Source: Tritrichomonas musculus (lineage: Eukaryota; Parabasalia; Tritrichomonadida; Tritrichomonadidae). From it: a stretch of DNA of 64,000 bases. Every line of letters begins with the position of its first letter. The first letter of the stretch is position 1. Positions 9,801-17,481 of this stretch are shown here, piece by piece. A model generated the notes under the pieces. That model was not told the DNA's origin, made no database searches, and saw nothing but the letters and a program-made list of their open reading frames with translations. The translations under genes were made by a program, and so were the position numbers. Where the stretch lies: contig JAPFFF010000020.1 in assembly GCA_039105265.1 (NCBI GenBank), forward strand, positions 2,606,435 to 2,670,434, given 5' to 3'.

Positions 9801-11846
9801 TCGGTTGTATGCGATATATCAAAATCGATCATCAATAATATTATACAAGTCATCAATAATTCAGACTTGTACGACGAAGAGATAGTAAAAGCGATCGATG
9901 AGATGAGGCAAAATTGGGTTAAAACAGACTTTCGTAGTAACGATCAGGTTGACGAGTTGAAGAAAAGGCTTACGATGTATGCCAAGACTTACTTCCAATA
10001 TCCGAACCAATATTTGAAACTCCAATCGATACCCCAACCGAAACCCAAAGGAGATCCAAGCGAAGTCCCTAGCGAAGTCCCTAGCGAAGTCCCTAGCGAA
10101 GTCCCTATCGTGGAACCCCCTGAGGAACCCTCGGAGATCCCATTAGGGGATATACCTGAGATAGCACCCAAAGGAGATCCAAGCGAAGTCCCTATCGAGG
10201 AACCATTAGGGGATATCCCTGGATCGGTACCCAAGGTAGTAGCCCCTGGAGATCCAAGCGAAGTCCCTATCGAGGAACCACATATCGAGGAGGAAGAGGA
10301 GGAAGCGGAATTCAAAGCGACATCCCAATTGATATCTCAATCGATGACAAATATATCCCCTGAAATCGAGTATACAAATAATAACATTTTTTCTTCACCT
10401 AAAGAAACTATGGCAGAAGCACCATCCTTTATAGGATCTGATACACTTAACAATTTAAATAAACTCGCGACACCAGAAGATGATGATATTGGTGGATGGG
10501 AACCTGATGATAGAACATCATCATTCATAGAAGATCTAACTCAAGAAAACCCATTTGACGCTTCACAATTAGCAGCCGAATACCAAGCCAAAAGACGTGG
10601 AACCACGGGAATCCGAAAAGGTAAAGGTTATGAACAAGTATCTGATGCAATGAATAAGTTAAAAATACACAATTTATCAAAGGTTCGTGATACATCTAAA
10701 TACAAACGTGACTTCCTCGACTTAATCATTAATGGGAACTATCGAATTAAATATATTCCAGATGCAGCTCGAAGAGATACTGCACATGAATACTGCAAGA
10801 ATCATCTCGATGCTGATGGAATACCTTTATATAGATTACTACCACCAAACGCCGCAGACCCATTAGGCAATTCCATTACTGATCTTAATGGAGACCAGGT
10901 TGATGATATTGTCCTTGTTGATAAACGTGGCAGTCCAGCCATTATAAATGGATATCAACTCGTTCAAGCATCACCATATAAGAAGGCTTGGGCTGCAACA
11001 TACTCGACAAAGAGTGCTCGTAAACAGAACCCATTTAATGCGTGGTTGGCTGATATGTTCCAGAAATCGCTTGATAAAGTTAATTGGGAAGCTGGTGAGT
11101 ATAATCTGGAGGCGAAGAAGGCAATGAGTGAACTGATGGATGCTTATTCAAAGGTTGGATTACCTAAACCCAGAATAAGTAAACGATTAACACCAAATTC
11201 ATATTGGGCATCTGTGTTCTCCCATATATGGCATTTCTTTTGGAATCAGTACTATAAGCCTGTTGGTCCACTCAGGAAATTAACAGATTATCTCACTAGT
11301 ACTAATGCAATGTTTGCTACACTATATGATCAACCAGCTCTAAAGGCTATTGAAGCTAGTACGGGTCGGAAGATAGCTTATTCAGATTGGCTCCTTTATA
11401 AGAAGGTCAATTCCGGGAAATATAATGTAGACGTTGGTGGAAAACTTCAAGATGATACTCAGAATGTCATTAGTAAGCATATTGATTTCACTACTAATAC
11501 AGCAATGGTTCAAGAGGAAAACTGGGATAAACGTTTCAAATATATCCTGAATACACTCGCTTATATTGTATTCGTAAATGGTATGAAGACAGACCCTACT
11601 AATTCGGAACATCAACATCGGTTGCAAATGTTATATAATACTGCTGTTTATGGAGACAAGAAGCGTTTGAAGGCTAATCGAGATCAGTACAAAAATAATC
11701 TCATCCAATACATGGATGTAGCTATTTATAAGAATAGAGGATATGCTGATTACAAGATGTCTAAAGCTCAATCAGCTGATGAGGCTCGTACAAATGCTGT
11801 AAAACAATACTTCATAGACGAGTTTGAGCAAGAAGCAGAAGAATAA
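6804..11846 (+). CDS. Giant modular repeat protein of element A (1680 residues)
   Basis: The largest gene of the element. Residues 1 to about 1150 carry around nine copies of a helical module of roughly 80-110 residues, recognisable by T-Y-R-K-L-L-E-F-L-S-S-E-C-G-V-S-D, then I-T-N-M-x-H-V-I-N-N-P and finally Y-F-x-x-P-x-x-Y-L. The later modules are separated by low-complexity linkers rich in PQAKSQSKSKAKP, GDIPGSEP and GDPSEVPSEVP. The C-terminal 400 residues are non-repetitive and contain DLNGDQVDDIVLVD (about nt 10881-10925), which resembles a calcium-loop pattern (D-x-N-x-D-x-x-x-D). A related C-terminal block occurs in element B (21183-22276), so this part is the conserved core. The function is unknown; a virion or tegument-like structural role is inference. 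Confidence 0.7.
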   Translation: MLTRISKEVQDRTTREFLIYLHLRGVPNGIIHNIRFVEYHSGLFNKEVEKILDDLKAMYDSSRNGKPPLNSGVNDNAAKLRDLNQYLIDPQYKIPDHSTEELIKFLYTECGTSDFGIRGMKYVIDRPELYGDEIKQAVKEVLEAWDRYYFYKSDDAHAKSVKEKFMQHLPKFIDMEPYMLPQPIRTLNDYKIQDPTTREVIKFLYSECGISDEVVNNIIQVLTYTEGYVPEIVNAIDEMKRDWESTDFNDPNQVKRLKQSLMNYVTTYFKDPYSYLLAQAIITRAQHPTYRKILEFLSSECRDTPDEAIQKLKWGIENSYAYKPEGLQILNKLKHVWESTDFNDPKRVDRLKRKLSEYADEFFTDSDSYLQPQEIINIVGKAKDPTYRELLMVLSDRNEPHEHITNMVHVINNPDSYNDEILNFLRNLRKLYYDQEPMSKDWYYMRNLPAYDLNLGSIANFFASYNLQKYLKPKVPPKQEPLGDIPGSEPQAKSQSKSQSKSQSKSKAKPKQEPLADIPGSEPQVKSLWNIPEPESGPNREFIKFYTFIRVYFKIPNADITNMKHVINNPDAYNEALVNEVRSMIDIWNTYDDKKRDREKIKARLKPIVDTFFRDLRKYLEPQAKSQSKSKAKPLGDIPGPEPQAKSLSKSQSKSKAKPKAEPKVPPKAKPLADIPGPEPKAEPIKEGDSIDVQHRKLLEYLSSECRVSDDWITNMTHVINNPELYVDAIVNAIDNMRKAYARTHLNDTRSVTSLKNLLKQSASMYFRNPNKYLKPQPKPEVPPQAKPQSKPKPKSKAEPKVPPKAKPLGDIPGSVPQSKSKAEPIEVGDSIEVQHSKLLEYLSKECGVSDEVINKLIHVINNPNSYNDKILNVIKGLKHKWEIITSKGHDINPGRDQYWKQHIMTDVTTFLKELDLYLNPPQEPQGDPSEVPSVKPKPKPQAKSLRKSLLKSPKKSLGDIPGSEPSGDPSEDSSDDDDDDDDYSEVKYPRYRKLLKFLSVVCDISKSIINNIIQVINNSDLYDEEIVKAIDEMRQNWVKTDFRSNDQVDELKKRLTMYAKTYFQYPNQYLKLQSIPQPKPKGDPSEVPSEVPSEVPSEVPIVEPPEEPSEIPLGDIPEIAPKGDPSEVPIEEPLGDIPGSVPKVVAPGDPSEVPIEEPHIEEEEEEAEFKATSQLISQSMTNISPEIEYTNNNIFSSPKETMAEAPSFIGSDTLNNLNKLATPEDDDIGGWEPDDRTSSFIEDLTQENPFDASQLAAEYQAKRRGTTGIRKGKGYEQVSDAMNKLKIHNLSKVRDTSKYKRDFLDLIINGNYRIKYIPDAARRDTAHEYCKNHLDADGIPLYRLLPPNAADPLGNSITDLNGDQVDDIVLVDKRGSPAIINGYQLVQASPYKKAWAATYSTKSARKQNPFNAWLADMFQKSLDKVNWEAGEYNLEAKKAMSELMDAYSKVGLPKPRISKRLTPNSYWASVFSHIWHFFWNQYYKPVGPLRKLTDYLTSTNAMFATLYDQPALKAIEASTGRKIAYSDWLLYKKVNSGKYNVDVGGKLQDDTQNVISKHIDFTTNTAMVQEENWDKRFKYILNTLAYIVFVNGMKTDPTNSEHQHRLQMLYNTAVYGDKKRLKANRDQYKNNLIQYMDVAIYKNRGYADYKMSKAQSADEARTNAVKQYFIDEFEQEAEE

Positions 11847-11848
11847 AT

Positions 11849-13225
11849 TTAATCGGGAATATCACCCATATCATTATCTTTGTTAAAACCTTGGAACCCA
11901 AACCCTTTGAATTTAATTACCGGTTGTGCGGATGGCTTAACAGCAGGAGGCTTTGCCGTAGATGGCTTTGCCGTAGATGGCTTCGCAGCAGATCTGGTTT
12001 TAGAACTACTATTTTTGGACTTAGCTGATGACGGTCTAGGCATCATATTGGGTGGAATATGTATCTTGCTATTCAAACCACGTGATGACGAACCACTAGT
12101 AGATGATATATGTGGAGGTGGTTGGATAGGTTGTATTGGTGATTCAGGTGCCATGAACTGATATATTTCAGTTGATTCACTATTATCAAGGTCCTCAATA
12201 TGCAGACTTTGAGAGTTATTGGGCTGGAATCCGATGTTTTTGAATGATGGTCCAAATGATACCGAATTGGATTTGGATGGTGTTGGAGTATCACGTATTC
12301 TATCACGCGGTTTGCTAGCAATTCGGTTTTGACTCTTGTTTGGTGTTAGAACCCTAGCTGATGATTGTATGCTTGGATTACTTATGGCCTCGAAATCGAG
12401 CTTGCTTTGCTGTAATCTATTTCGAATATTTCTAACCAGGTCATACTGTGTTTCATATTTTACGCGATATTCCTGCTTATCACCATTTTTCTTAGCTAGA
12501 GTAATTGGTGCGGTTGCAGGCCGAATATCCGTCGAACGATATACACCATTGCCATCAACCTTGGGCTGTTTGCGTATATCATTAATACGTTGTTCAGTTG
12601 TAATTGGCGTTACACCTGGTGGTGGTGGAAGGGGTTTTGGACGAGGTGCATTTGTGGGTTTTTTGGCAAATGCAAACTCAATATTCTTCTCACTTTGTCT
12701 GGACTTATTAGGGCTGTGATATACACGAGTGTTTTGAACAATATTCACAGTGGGTATTTGGTCACTCTCTTCAGCCAATAATGGGATATAAAATCCTACG
12801 TCGCTACTCCGCCCAACTGTTAGCCGAACTTTATTAACAATGTTTACCTCGAAATATTTAACTGGCAAACATATATTCATATTATCAGTTAGTCGTTTTG
12901 GACGTTCCCCTGGGAACTTCTCTAGATAAACAACATCTTTATCGAATGAGTTTTCCCAAGTCCAGATATAATCCGCATCATACGAATTTGACAAACAGAA
13001 GTAATATTTTATAGACTTAATTCCAATGCCATCCTTATCAGGCTCTTTTCGAGCAAAGAAGTTACGTACAAATGGTGGTGGTATTATCACGTGAGGAATT
13101 ATATAAATGGTGTGACCATTTGGACTAATAGTTATTTGATCTATAGCATTGTTTTTATTTAAATTATCATATTGTCCGGGTTCTATCGTGAGAGTATTAG
13201 TCGCATGATCATAATGTCTACTCAT
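11849..13225 (-). CDS. Element A protein with folded N-terminus and disordered C-terminus
   Basis: A 458-residue protein that I do not recognise. The first 150 residues are beta-rich (ITISPNGHTIYIIPHVIIPPPFV, then Y/F-rich strands), which would fit a small jelly-roll or similar fold. The rest is low-complexity: proline-rich (PRPKPLPPPPG), serine-rich and, near the C-terminus, a short TAKPSTAKPPAVKP repeat. Its stop lies 2 bp from the stop of the giant repeat protein, so the two genes are convergent with almost no spacer. The start has ATTTTTG five bases upstream (13231-13237 on the plus strand), like other genes of this element. A minor virion component is possible but unproven. Confidence 0.65.
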   Translation of the reverse strand: MSRHYDHATNTLTIEPGQYDNLNKNNAIDQITISPNGHTIYIIPHVIIPPPFVRNFFARKEPDKDGIGIKSIKYYFCLSNSYDADYIWTWENSFDKDVVYLEKFPGERPKRLTDNMNICLPVKYFEVNIVNKVRLTVGRSSDVGFYIPLLAEESDQIPTVNIVQNTRVYHSPNKSRQSEKNIEFAFAKKPTNAPRPKPLPPPPGVTPITTEQRINDIRKQPKVDGNGVYRSTDIRPATAPITLAKKNGDKQEYRVKYETQYDLVRNIRNRLQQSKLDFEAISNPSIQSSARVLTPNKSQNRIASKPRDRIRDTPTPSKSNSVSFGPSFKNIGFQPNNSQSLHIEDLDNSESTEIYQFMAPESPIQPIQPPPHISSTSGSSSRGLNSKIHIPPNMMPRPSSAKSKNSSSKTRSAAKPSTAKPSTAKPPAVKPSAQPVIKFKGFGFQGFNKDNDMGDIPD

Positions 13226-13230
13226 TTACC

Positions 13231-13237
13231 CAAAAAT
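13231..13237 (-). promoter_or_regulatory. ATTTTTG motif 5 bases before the 13225 start codon
   Basis: Read on the minus strand, ATTTTTG is followed by GGTAA and then ATG. It is one of six exact copies found 5-12 bases ahead of start codons in element A. Confidence 0.4.
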
Positions 13238-13263
13238 AAACTCCTATATGGGCCATACGGTGG

Positions 13264-13596
13264 TCAATAGATTAGCAAGCAGGATAGCACGAATGCATCG
13301 GGTTTTATCTCATTACCATACAGGTCTGTGAACCATATTTTGAAATCCCGCTTGGTCCTATTGAGCATCTCATATTTGCGATACTTGGTTTGCCGTCTGT
13401 TGGCTAGCATTATGAAGTGGTCGCAGTATGGGTCGAATTCTACAATATCCGAGTGTACCATCAAATCACCGATGATGGTCTTATTCAGGATAGCTCCCAC
13501 ATACTGCACTACGATGTACTTCTTATTGCGACTATATATGAAGTCCTCAGGTAGCTTAAACTCGGTGGTCTGTGTATGGAAATAGCGCTTTGGCAT
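13264..13596 (-). CDS. Small basic protein of element A, unknown
   Basis: A 110-residue protein, compact and rich in Tyr, Phe, Lys and Arg, with alternating hydrophobic stretches (YIVVQYVGAIL, HFIMLANRR, FVLSCLLIY) that suggest beta strands. No family recognised. It lies four bases from the integrase start-to-stop boundary (its ATG at 13596, integrase stop at 13600), so the two are probably expressed in the same direction as a tandem pair. The size and predicted strands would fit a small capsid-associated protein, but this is only a guess. Confidence 0.55.
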   Translation of the reverse strand: MPKRYFHTQTTEFKLPEDFIYSRNKKYIVVQYVGAILNKTIIGDLMVHSDIVEFDPYCDHFIMLANRRQTKYRKYEMLNRTKRDFKIWFTDLYGNEIKPDAFVLSCLLIY

Positions 13597-13599
13597 TTA

Positions 13600-14826
13600 T
13601 TAGATAGCAAAGTACTGCTTATAGTCTTTACCTAGCGATGCATAATTGGGTGCTACGAATCGGGTGTACATAATGGGGACAGTTACGGTAGCTCGCTCAT
13701 CATCAGTCTTAGGCGTTCGACCAGTTTTGGTTTTCGTATACGGTACATAGAACGCAGTTCCTGCTTGATTATCATCATTCAACTGGAATCTATGATATGG
13801 CTTCAGCAGTTTACATTCGACGTTCCCATTATGGTATCTAATGAATTCGGCAATCTCATTGAATATGCGCCTATGCTTCTCATGCTTCTTCTCAGTTTTG
13901 GATGTATCGTAATGGACCAATATGATATTGCCCTTGCGATAGCTCAGTAGTCCACCCATTTGCATATTATTTTTGACTCGACGTAGCCGCCGTTGGCAAT
14001 CCCTGATGTATCTCCATTCCAAATCTGGGTTGTGCTGCATTTGATTGGGTGTGTAGTATATCCACTTTGGTACCCTTGCTAGATACGGGTCATATTGGGT
14101 TCCATCACCTGGATAATTGGGATTGGGCATTCGTAGAGACCGATGTGGTGTGTTGTTATAGAAGTGTACCATCTGTTGCATCAGGTATGGGTCTCCAATC
14201 CGACGATTATCTAAACCGAATGCATTACGGAGTGTCCTGATGGTTGCATCAACGATTTTGTGAGCGTTGTTGTGTTTGGATTTATCGACAATCACTGCAT
14301 TGCGGTCAATCAACACATTTTTGGTACCTCTATATTTATTTCTGGATGGATTGTAGCGGCCAAGTATATCAAGCACTTTGAGTAGGTTATTCTCACCATC
14401 GCATTTGATGGTATTGAATTTGAAGTCATCATATTTCTCAAGAATGATTTTGGTGTATGCAGTCTTGATGGTATCAGCTAGTCTGTTCTTAAGCGGTTCC
14501 ACAATTAGATACCGCGTGTTGACATTCACCATGATGAGGTAAATGGTTTCATGGACTACCACGGACTCGGTTCCATTAGCCCTTGTGGTGTAATTCGCAA
14601 ACATCAAATCGACTTCCCAGCATCCGGGTTCCAATGAGAAATCCGGTTTTGAATAGGGACTGCATGATTTCAATTTGAAGTCCTTCACGAATGGCTCATG
14701 ATGAGTTTCTGGGTTGATGATGAACTGTGATGGGTCCAATTTCGATATCTTGGATTTGAATGGGTACTTGAGCAGCGAATTGTACTCATTGTCGAATATC
14801 TTGAACGATTTCCTGTTGTCGGTCAT
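13600..14826 (-). CDS. Retroviral-type integrase of element A
   Basis: A 408-residue integrase that would insert the element into host DNA. The catalytic core follows the DDE order: GCWEVDLMFANY supplies the first Asp (about residue 75), TIKCDGENN the second (about residue 140), and the KIVDATIRTLRNAFG helix followed by MVHFYNNTPHRSL is the typical C-terminal end of the core. After it comes a basic linker (RRLRRVKNNMQ) and a beta-rich domain with GNIILVHYD and VECKLLKPYHRFQL, resembling the chromodomain or SH3-like DNA-binding tail of Maverick integrases. The start is preceded by ATTTTTGCACATTAA. Confidence 0.88.
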   Translation of the reverse strand: MTDNRKSFKIFDNEYNSLLKYPFKSKISKLDPSQFIINPETHHEPFVKDFKLKSCSPYSKPDFSLEPGCWEVDLMFANYTTRANGTESVVVHETIYLIMVNVNTRYLIVEPLKNRLADTIKTAYTKIILEKYDDFKFNTIKCDGENNLLKVLDILGRYNPSRNKYRGTKNVLIDRNAVIVDKSKHNNAHKIVDATIRTLRNAFGLDNRRIGDPYLMQQMVHFYNNTPHRSLRMPNPNYPGDGTQYDPYLARVPKWIYYTPNQMQHNPDLEWRYIRDCQRRLRRVKNNMQMGGLLSYRKGNIILVHYDTSKTEKKHEKHRRIFNEIAEFIRYHNGNVECKLLKPYHRFQLNDDNQAGTAFYVPYTKTKTGRTPKTDDERATVTVPIMYTRFVAPNYASLGKDYKQYFAI

Positions 14827-14834
14827 TTAATGTG

Positions 14835-14841
14835 CAAAAAT
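14835..14841 (-). promoter_or_regulatory. ATTTTTG motif 8 bases before the integrase start
   Basis: On the minus strand ATTTTTGCACATTAA directly precedes the ATG at 14826. The ten bases ATTTTTGCAC recur ahead of the gene at 18355. Confidence 0.45.
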
Positions 14842-14854
14842 AGTGGTCTCAATC

Positions 14855-14945
14855 GGTCTGCGGGAATTCCCGTAGACCCAATATTTAGTGGTTATCTCCA
14901 TGAAATCGAGGTCTGGTAGAATTCTACCAGACCCAATATTTAGCG
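14855..14945. repeat. Second copy of the hairpin module, inverted relative to 3763-3905
   Basis: Two palindromes sit here: 14855-14878 (near-perfect, core CGGGAATTCCCG) and 14910-14933 (24 bases, perfect, core GGTAGAATTCTACC). They are separated by TTAGTGGTTATCTCCATGAA, the reverse complement of the spacer seen in the 3763-3905 copy. The module lies between two minus-strand genes, upstream of the integrase and overlapping the last codons of the small coiled-coil gene. Its presence at two gene borders argues for a shared role in ending or processing transcripts. Confidence 0.55.
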
Positions 14946-15173
14946 GTTATCGCTTGATAATTCAGCGAGCTCATTCTCGAGTTTGGCGACCTTCTCCTTC
15001 AGACTATTGATATCCTCAATCAGTGATTCACGAACGGCTAGTCCATTGCTACCCAGCATACCCCCTTTGATGTTATTGAGGTGGCCCTTATACATATAGC
15101 ACTTCTCCTTGAGATCATGTTTGATGCGCTTAAGCTCTGGAATCTCCTTCTTGTATTCTCCCAATTCAGTCAT
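14940..15173 (-). CDS. Small coiled-coil protein of element A
   Basis: A 77-residue, charged protein. Residues 1-30 (YKKEIPELKRIKHDLKEKC) and 48-75 (LIEDINSLKEKVAKLENELAEL) show heptad spacing of Leu/Ile/Val, so two short coiled coils joined by a glycine-containing linker (GGMLGSNG) are likely. No family recognised. Oligomerisation within a virion or scaffold is inference. The last codons run into the hairpin module. The start is preceded by a T tract (CTTTTTTTCATATCTAA). Confidence 0.5.
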   Translation of the reverse strand: MTELGEYKKEIPELKRIKHDLKEKCYMYKGHLNNIKGGMLGSNGLAVRESLIEDINSLKEKVAKLENELAELSSDNR

Positions 15174-15207
15174 TTAGATATGAAAAAAAGTGTTTTTTCA
15201 AGATTAA

Positions 15208-15435
15208 ATGTCTTATGAAGAACGCCGTGTATTAAGAGATTCAAATGGGCTCACGTATTTCAATCACCTGGAACGTCACATGCGAAATAGGCGAACTATG
15301 AGTTGTACCAAACCCACAGTCCCAAAATATGAAGATAAGGGGTGTGTTGTGCATGACCCAATCATCAAGTCAACATCATCAACTCTACACCACTCACTCA
15401 ATCACCAGGTAATCCCAAATAATTCCAAGATCTAA
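15208..15435 (+). CDS. Small element A protein, unknown
   Basis: A 75-residue basic protein with no recognisable family (begins MSYEERRVLRDSNGLTYFNH). It is rich in His, Arg, Ser and Thr and probably poorly ordered. Its start shares a T-rich intergenic spacer with the divergent coiled-coil gene (start 15173), and its end overlaps by four bases the end of the convergent gene at 15432. The tight packing on both sides supports a real gene, but there is no other evidence. Confidence 0.4.
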   Translation: MSYEERRVLRDSNGLTYFNHLERHMRNRRTMSCTKPTVPKYEDKGCVVHDPIIKSTSSTLHHSLNHQVIPNNSKI

Positions 15436-15866
15436 TGCCTCAGGAGACTGTTCACTGCATCAGTACACTCATTCACAGTACTGGTGAGCTGATTTATTTT
15501 TGTGGTGATCACGCCAATGGTGTTCTCCAGAGTGGTAATCCGCTTGGTGTATTCATCTACTGTTGACTGCAATGCATTGATGTCAGCACGAATGCTTGCG
15601 AATTGGATCTCCACCAGGTTGTCATTATCGGCTTGCTTGGTGATCTTCTTGAGAAACACATTACTAGAGCCATCCTTGCCAGTGCGTTTGGTAATCCTGT
15701 ACTCGCATTCGGGGGTGATTATTTTGTAGGTTTTATTGAGGTAATTGGTGGTCTTCTCATTGAACATATCCTTGTACTTCTGGTAGAACAGGTCGAACTC
15801 CTCTACTGAGTTGAACGTGCGTTGCTCCATCTTGTTATCATTAATAACCCTAATATCGCAATTCAT
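15432..15866 (-). CDS. Small protein with C-terminal coiled coil, conserved in element B
   Basis: From the ATG that follows ATTTTTG and GTCCGTTTTGAA, about 144 residues (begins MNCDIRVINDNKMEQRTF). The N-terminal half has a motif F-x-S-x-E-E-F-D-x-F-Y then T-T-x-Y-L-N-K-T-Y-K, followed by a basic region. The C-terminal 60 residues are a clear coiled coil (IRADINALQSTVDEYTKRITTLENTI, then TSTVNECTDAVNSL). A related stretch (EFDTPNDFDSWY, KLNKMYHINGYRVTR) occurs in element B, so this small protein is conserved between two Maverick lineages. Function unknown. A longer reading starting at 15920 would need a non-ATG start and is rejected. Confidence 0.55.
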   Translation of the reverse strand: MNCDIRVINDNKMEQRTFNSVEEFDLFYQKYKDMFNEKTTNYLNKTYKIITPECEYRITKRTGKDGSSNVFLKKITKQADNDNLVEIQFASIRADINALQSTVDEYTKRITTLENTIGVITTKINQLTSTVNECTDAVNSLLRH

Positions 15867-15878
15867 TTCAAAACGGAC

Positions 15879-15885
15879 AAAAATA
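15879..15885 (-). promoter_or_regulatory. ATTTTTG motif before the 15866 start codon
   Basis: ATTTTTG lies about 12 bases before the ATG on the minus strand. Its element B counterpart (23524-23530) lies 13 bases before the ATG of the related stretch. Confidence 0.4.
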
Positions 15886-15916
15886 TATTCATATGTATGT
15901 GGATATTCTATGATGA

Positions 15917-16168
15917 TCAAACCTTGTCCAGTATGGATTTACCTATATCATTAGCTTTGCTTACGTAATTGAGTCCAGTGCTGATGGTGTCTACAACTGG
16001 TCCAACACCTGGTATGAAGTCGGCGATTGGTTTGATCTTATTGATGATCCCCTTACCAATATCAACTGCCCTTGGGAGGTTGCGGATAACAGTTTGAGCT
16101 GCATTCTTGAGCTTACTGCCGACGTTCTTGAAAGCGTTCTTAATCTTCTTGAAGATGCCAATACCCAT
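15917..16168 (-). CDS. Small amphipathic protein of element A (possible membrane-active virion peptide)
   Basis: An 83-residue basic protein starting MGIGIFKKIKNAFKNVGSK. The first 30 residues form a strongly amphipathic basic helix; residues 40-70 (IINKIKPIADFIPGVGPVVDTI) are hydrophobic with Gly/Pro kinks. Small capsid-gene neighbours with this composition are common in double-jelly-roll viruses, where they act in membrane interaction; applying that here is inference. The ATG at 16168 is chosen because ATTTTTG lies 10 bases upstream and the extra residues upstream look non-coding. It is divergent from the capsid gene starting at 16216. Confidence 0.55.
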   Translation of the reverse strand: MGIGIFKKIKNAFKNVGSKLKNAAQTVIRNLPRAVDIGKGIINKIKPIADFIPGVGPVVDTISTGLNYVSKANDIGKSILDKV

Positions 16169-16178
16169 TTGGTATATA

Positions 16179-16185
16179 CAAAAAT
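16179..16185 (-). promoter_or_regulatory. ATTTTTG motif 10 bases before the 16168 start codon
   Basis: ATTTTTGTATATACCAA directly precedes the ATG on the minus strand, in the 47-bp spacer shared with the divergent capsid gene. Confidence 0.4.
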
Positions 16186-16215
16186 GTGATTTCAAGCTTT
16201 TTTCCAAGATACAAA

Positions 16216-17466
16216 ATGAGATACAGGAACGAAAGAGCTCACAATTTGAAATACGAGGTTGGGAATGTCAATGACACATTCCAGAAGATGCGAAATATCA
16301 TCAATGTGAATGATGGTACCAGAAGCTTCTCATTTAGAACTGTCGATTGCCATGACCAGCCAGCCCCATTTCACCAAGGCCAGTACTCACAGATTTCATT
16401 AACTCACCCCGACCACTTCATTAGCGATATCGACAAAGGCTTCCTCACATTCCACATCAAACTCGATTTGCAATTGAACACCGATTTGGCCAAATTGCAA
16501 GAGATCAATGATCCAAATAACTTCTATAAACTGTTTGTCGGATTTAAGTCCTCGAACCAATTGTTTGACAGGCTCGAGATTCTCCATAACAATGTCAATG
16601 TCGGATATCAGCAAAATGAATGCATTCGCGAGGGCTTCCTATACTCGGTTTTGAAGCCAGAGACTGAGAAGATGCGCCGCAGATTCGTTCACAGCTTATG
16701 GGAGAACATCAGCAATTACAGTCAAACTCATGCTGGTTCATACGTTAATCTCAATAGCTTCAAGGATGGTGGTAAGACCACAACTGAATTCGACTTGAAT
16801 GTACCATTTGATGACTTGCTTGCATTACAGGCATTTGACTTATTCCCTAACGGAATCATTGGTGATTTATCCATTAGATTCCAAGTCAGTCCAGCTGGTC
16901 TTGTTTGGGCTGCCATTGACCCATACACGGTTGCTGAAGCCAAGGCATTCCTGGAAGATAATGATACCGTATCCCCAGAGGAACTCGATAAACTCAAACA
17001 AATCAAAGCACATGGACATCTCAAACACCAATTCACTCAAATCGGTAATGAGGCTATCATCCCAGGACCTGGAACACCATCACCATCTCCTTCACCAACT
17101 CCAGGACCTTCACCATCTCCAACTCCAGACCCATCACCAAGTCCAACACCTGATCCATCACCAACTCCAGATCCATCACCAAGTCCAAGTCCAAGTCCAA
17201 CTCCAGCTCCAATCAAATATAAGCTTAGATACAGAATTGGTGAACAATACAATTTCCAAAGTGATGGTTCATATACTTATGATGATATCGCACAGGATCT
17301 TGTCATGTATTTCAGCTATACAGCAGATGAGTTTGCTAAATTGGACCTCAAGCCAACTGCCACTGATGAAGAAATATGTTTAGCCAATCCGGATTACACC
17401 AAACCAGCTTTGCAACACAATGATGGTAAGTACTATGTATGGCAAATCGAGAAGACCGTTGCATAA
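16216..17466 (+). CDS. Capsid-type protein of element A, first of two tandem genes
   Basis: About 416 residues from the ATG at 16216 (MRYRNERAHNLKYEV). Residues 1-270 are beta-rich with the spacing of a jelly-roll capsid protein (FRTVDCHDQPAPF, GFLTFHIKLDLQL, LFDRLEILHNNVNVGY, NVPFDDLLALQAFDLFPNG, DLSIRFQVSP). A striking Pro/Ser/Thr hinge (PSPSPTPGPSPSPTPDPSP style, nt about 17062-17213) separates this from a C-terminal 85-residue domain. Maverick capsids are known to use the double jelly-roll fold; assignment here rests on position, size and strand pattern. It is followed after 15 bp by the second capsid-type gene. Confidence 0.6.
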   Translation: MRYRNERAHNLKYEVGNVNDTFQKMRNIINVNDGTRSFSFRTVDCHDQPAPFHQGQYSQISLTHPDHFISDIDKGFLTFHIKLDLQLNTDLAKLQEINDPNNFYKLFVGFKSSNQLFDRLEILHNNVNVGYQQNECIREGFLYSVLKPETEKMRRRFVHSLWENISNYSQTHAGSYVNLNSFKDGGKTTTEFDLNVPFDDLLALQAFDLFPNGIIGDLSIRFQVSPAGLVWAAIDPYTVAEAKAFLEDNDTVSPEELDKLKQIKAHGHLKHQFTQIGNEAIIPGPGTPSPSPSPTPGPSPSPTPDPSPSPTPDPSPTPDPSPSPSPSPTPAPIKYKLRYRIGEQYNFQSDGSYTYDDIAQDLVMYFSYTADEFAKLDLKPTATDEEICLANPDYTKPALQHNDGKYYVWQIEKTVA

Positions 17467-17481
17467 TCTGCTAACCACATC

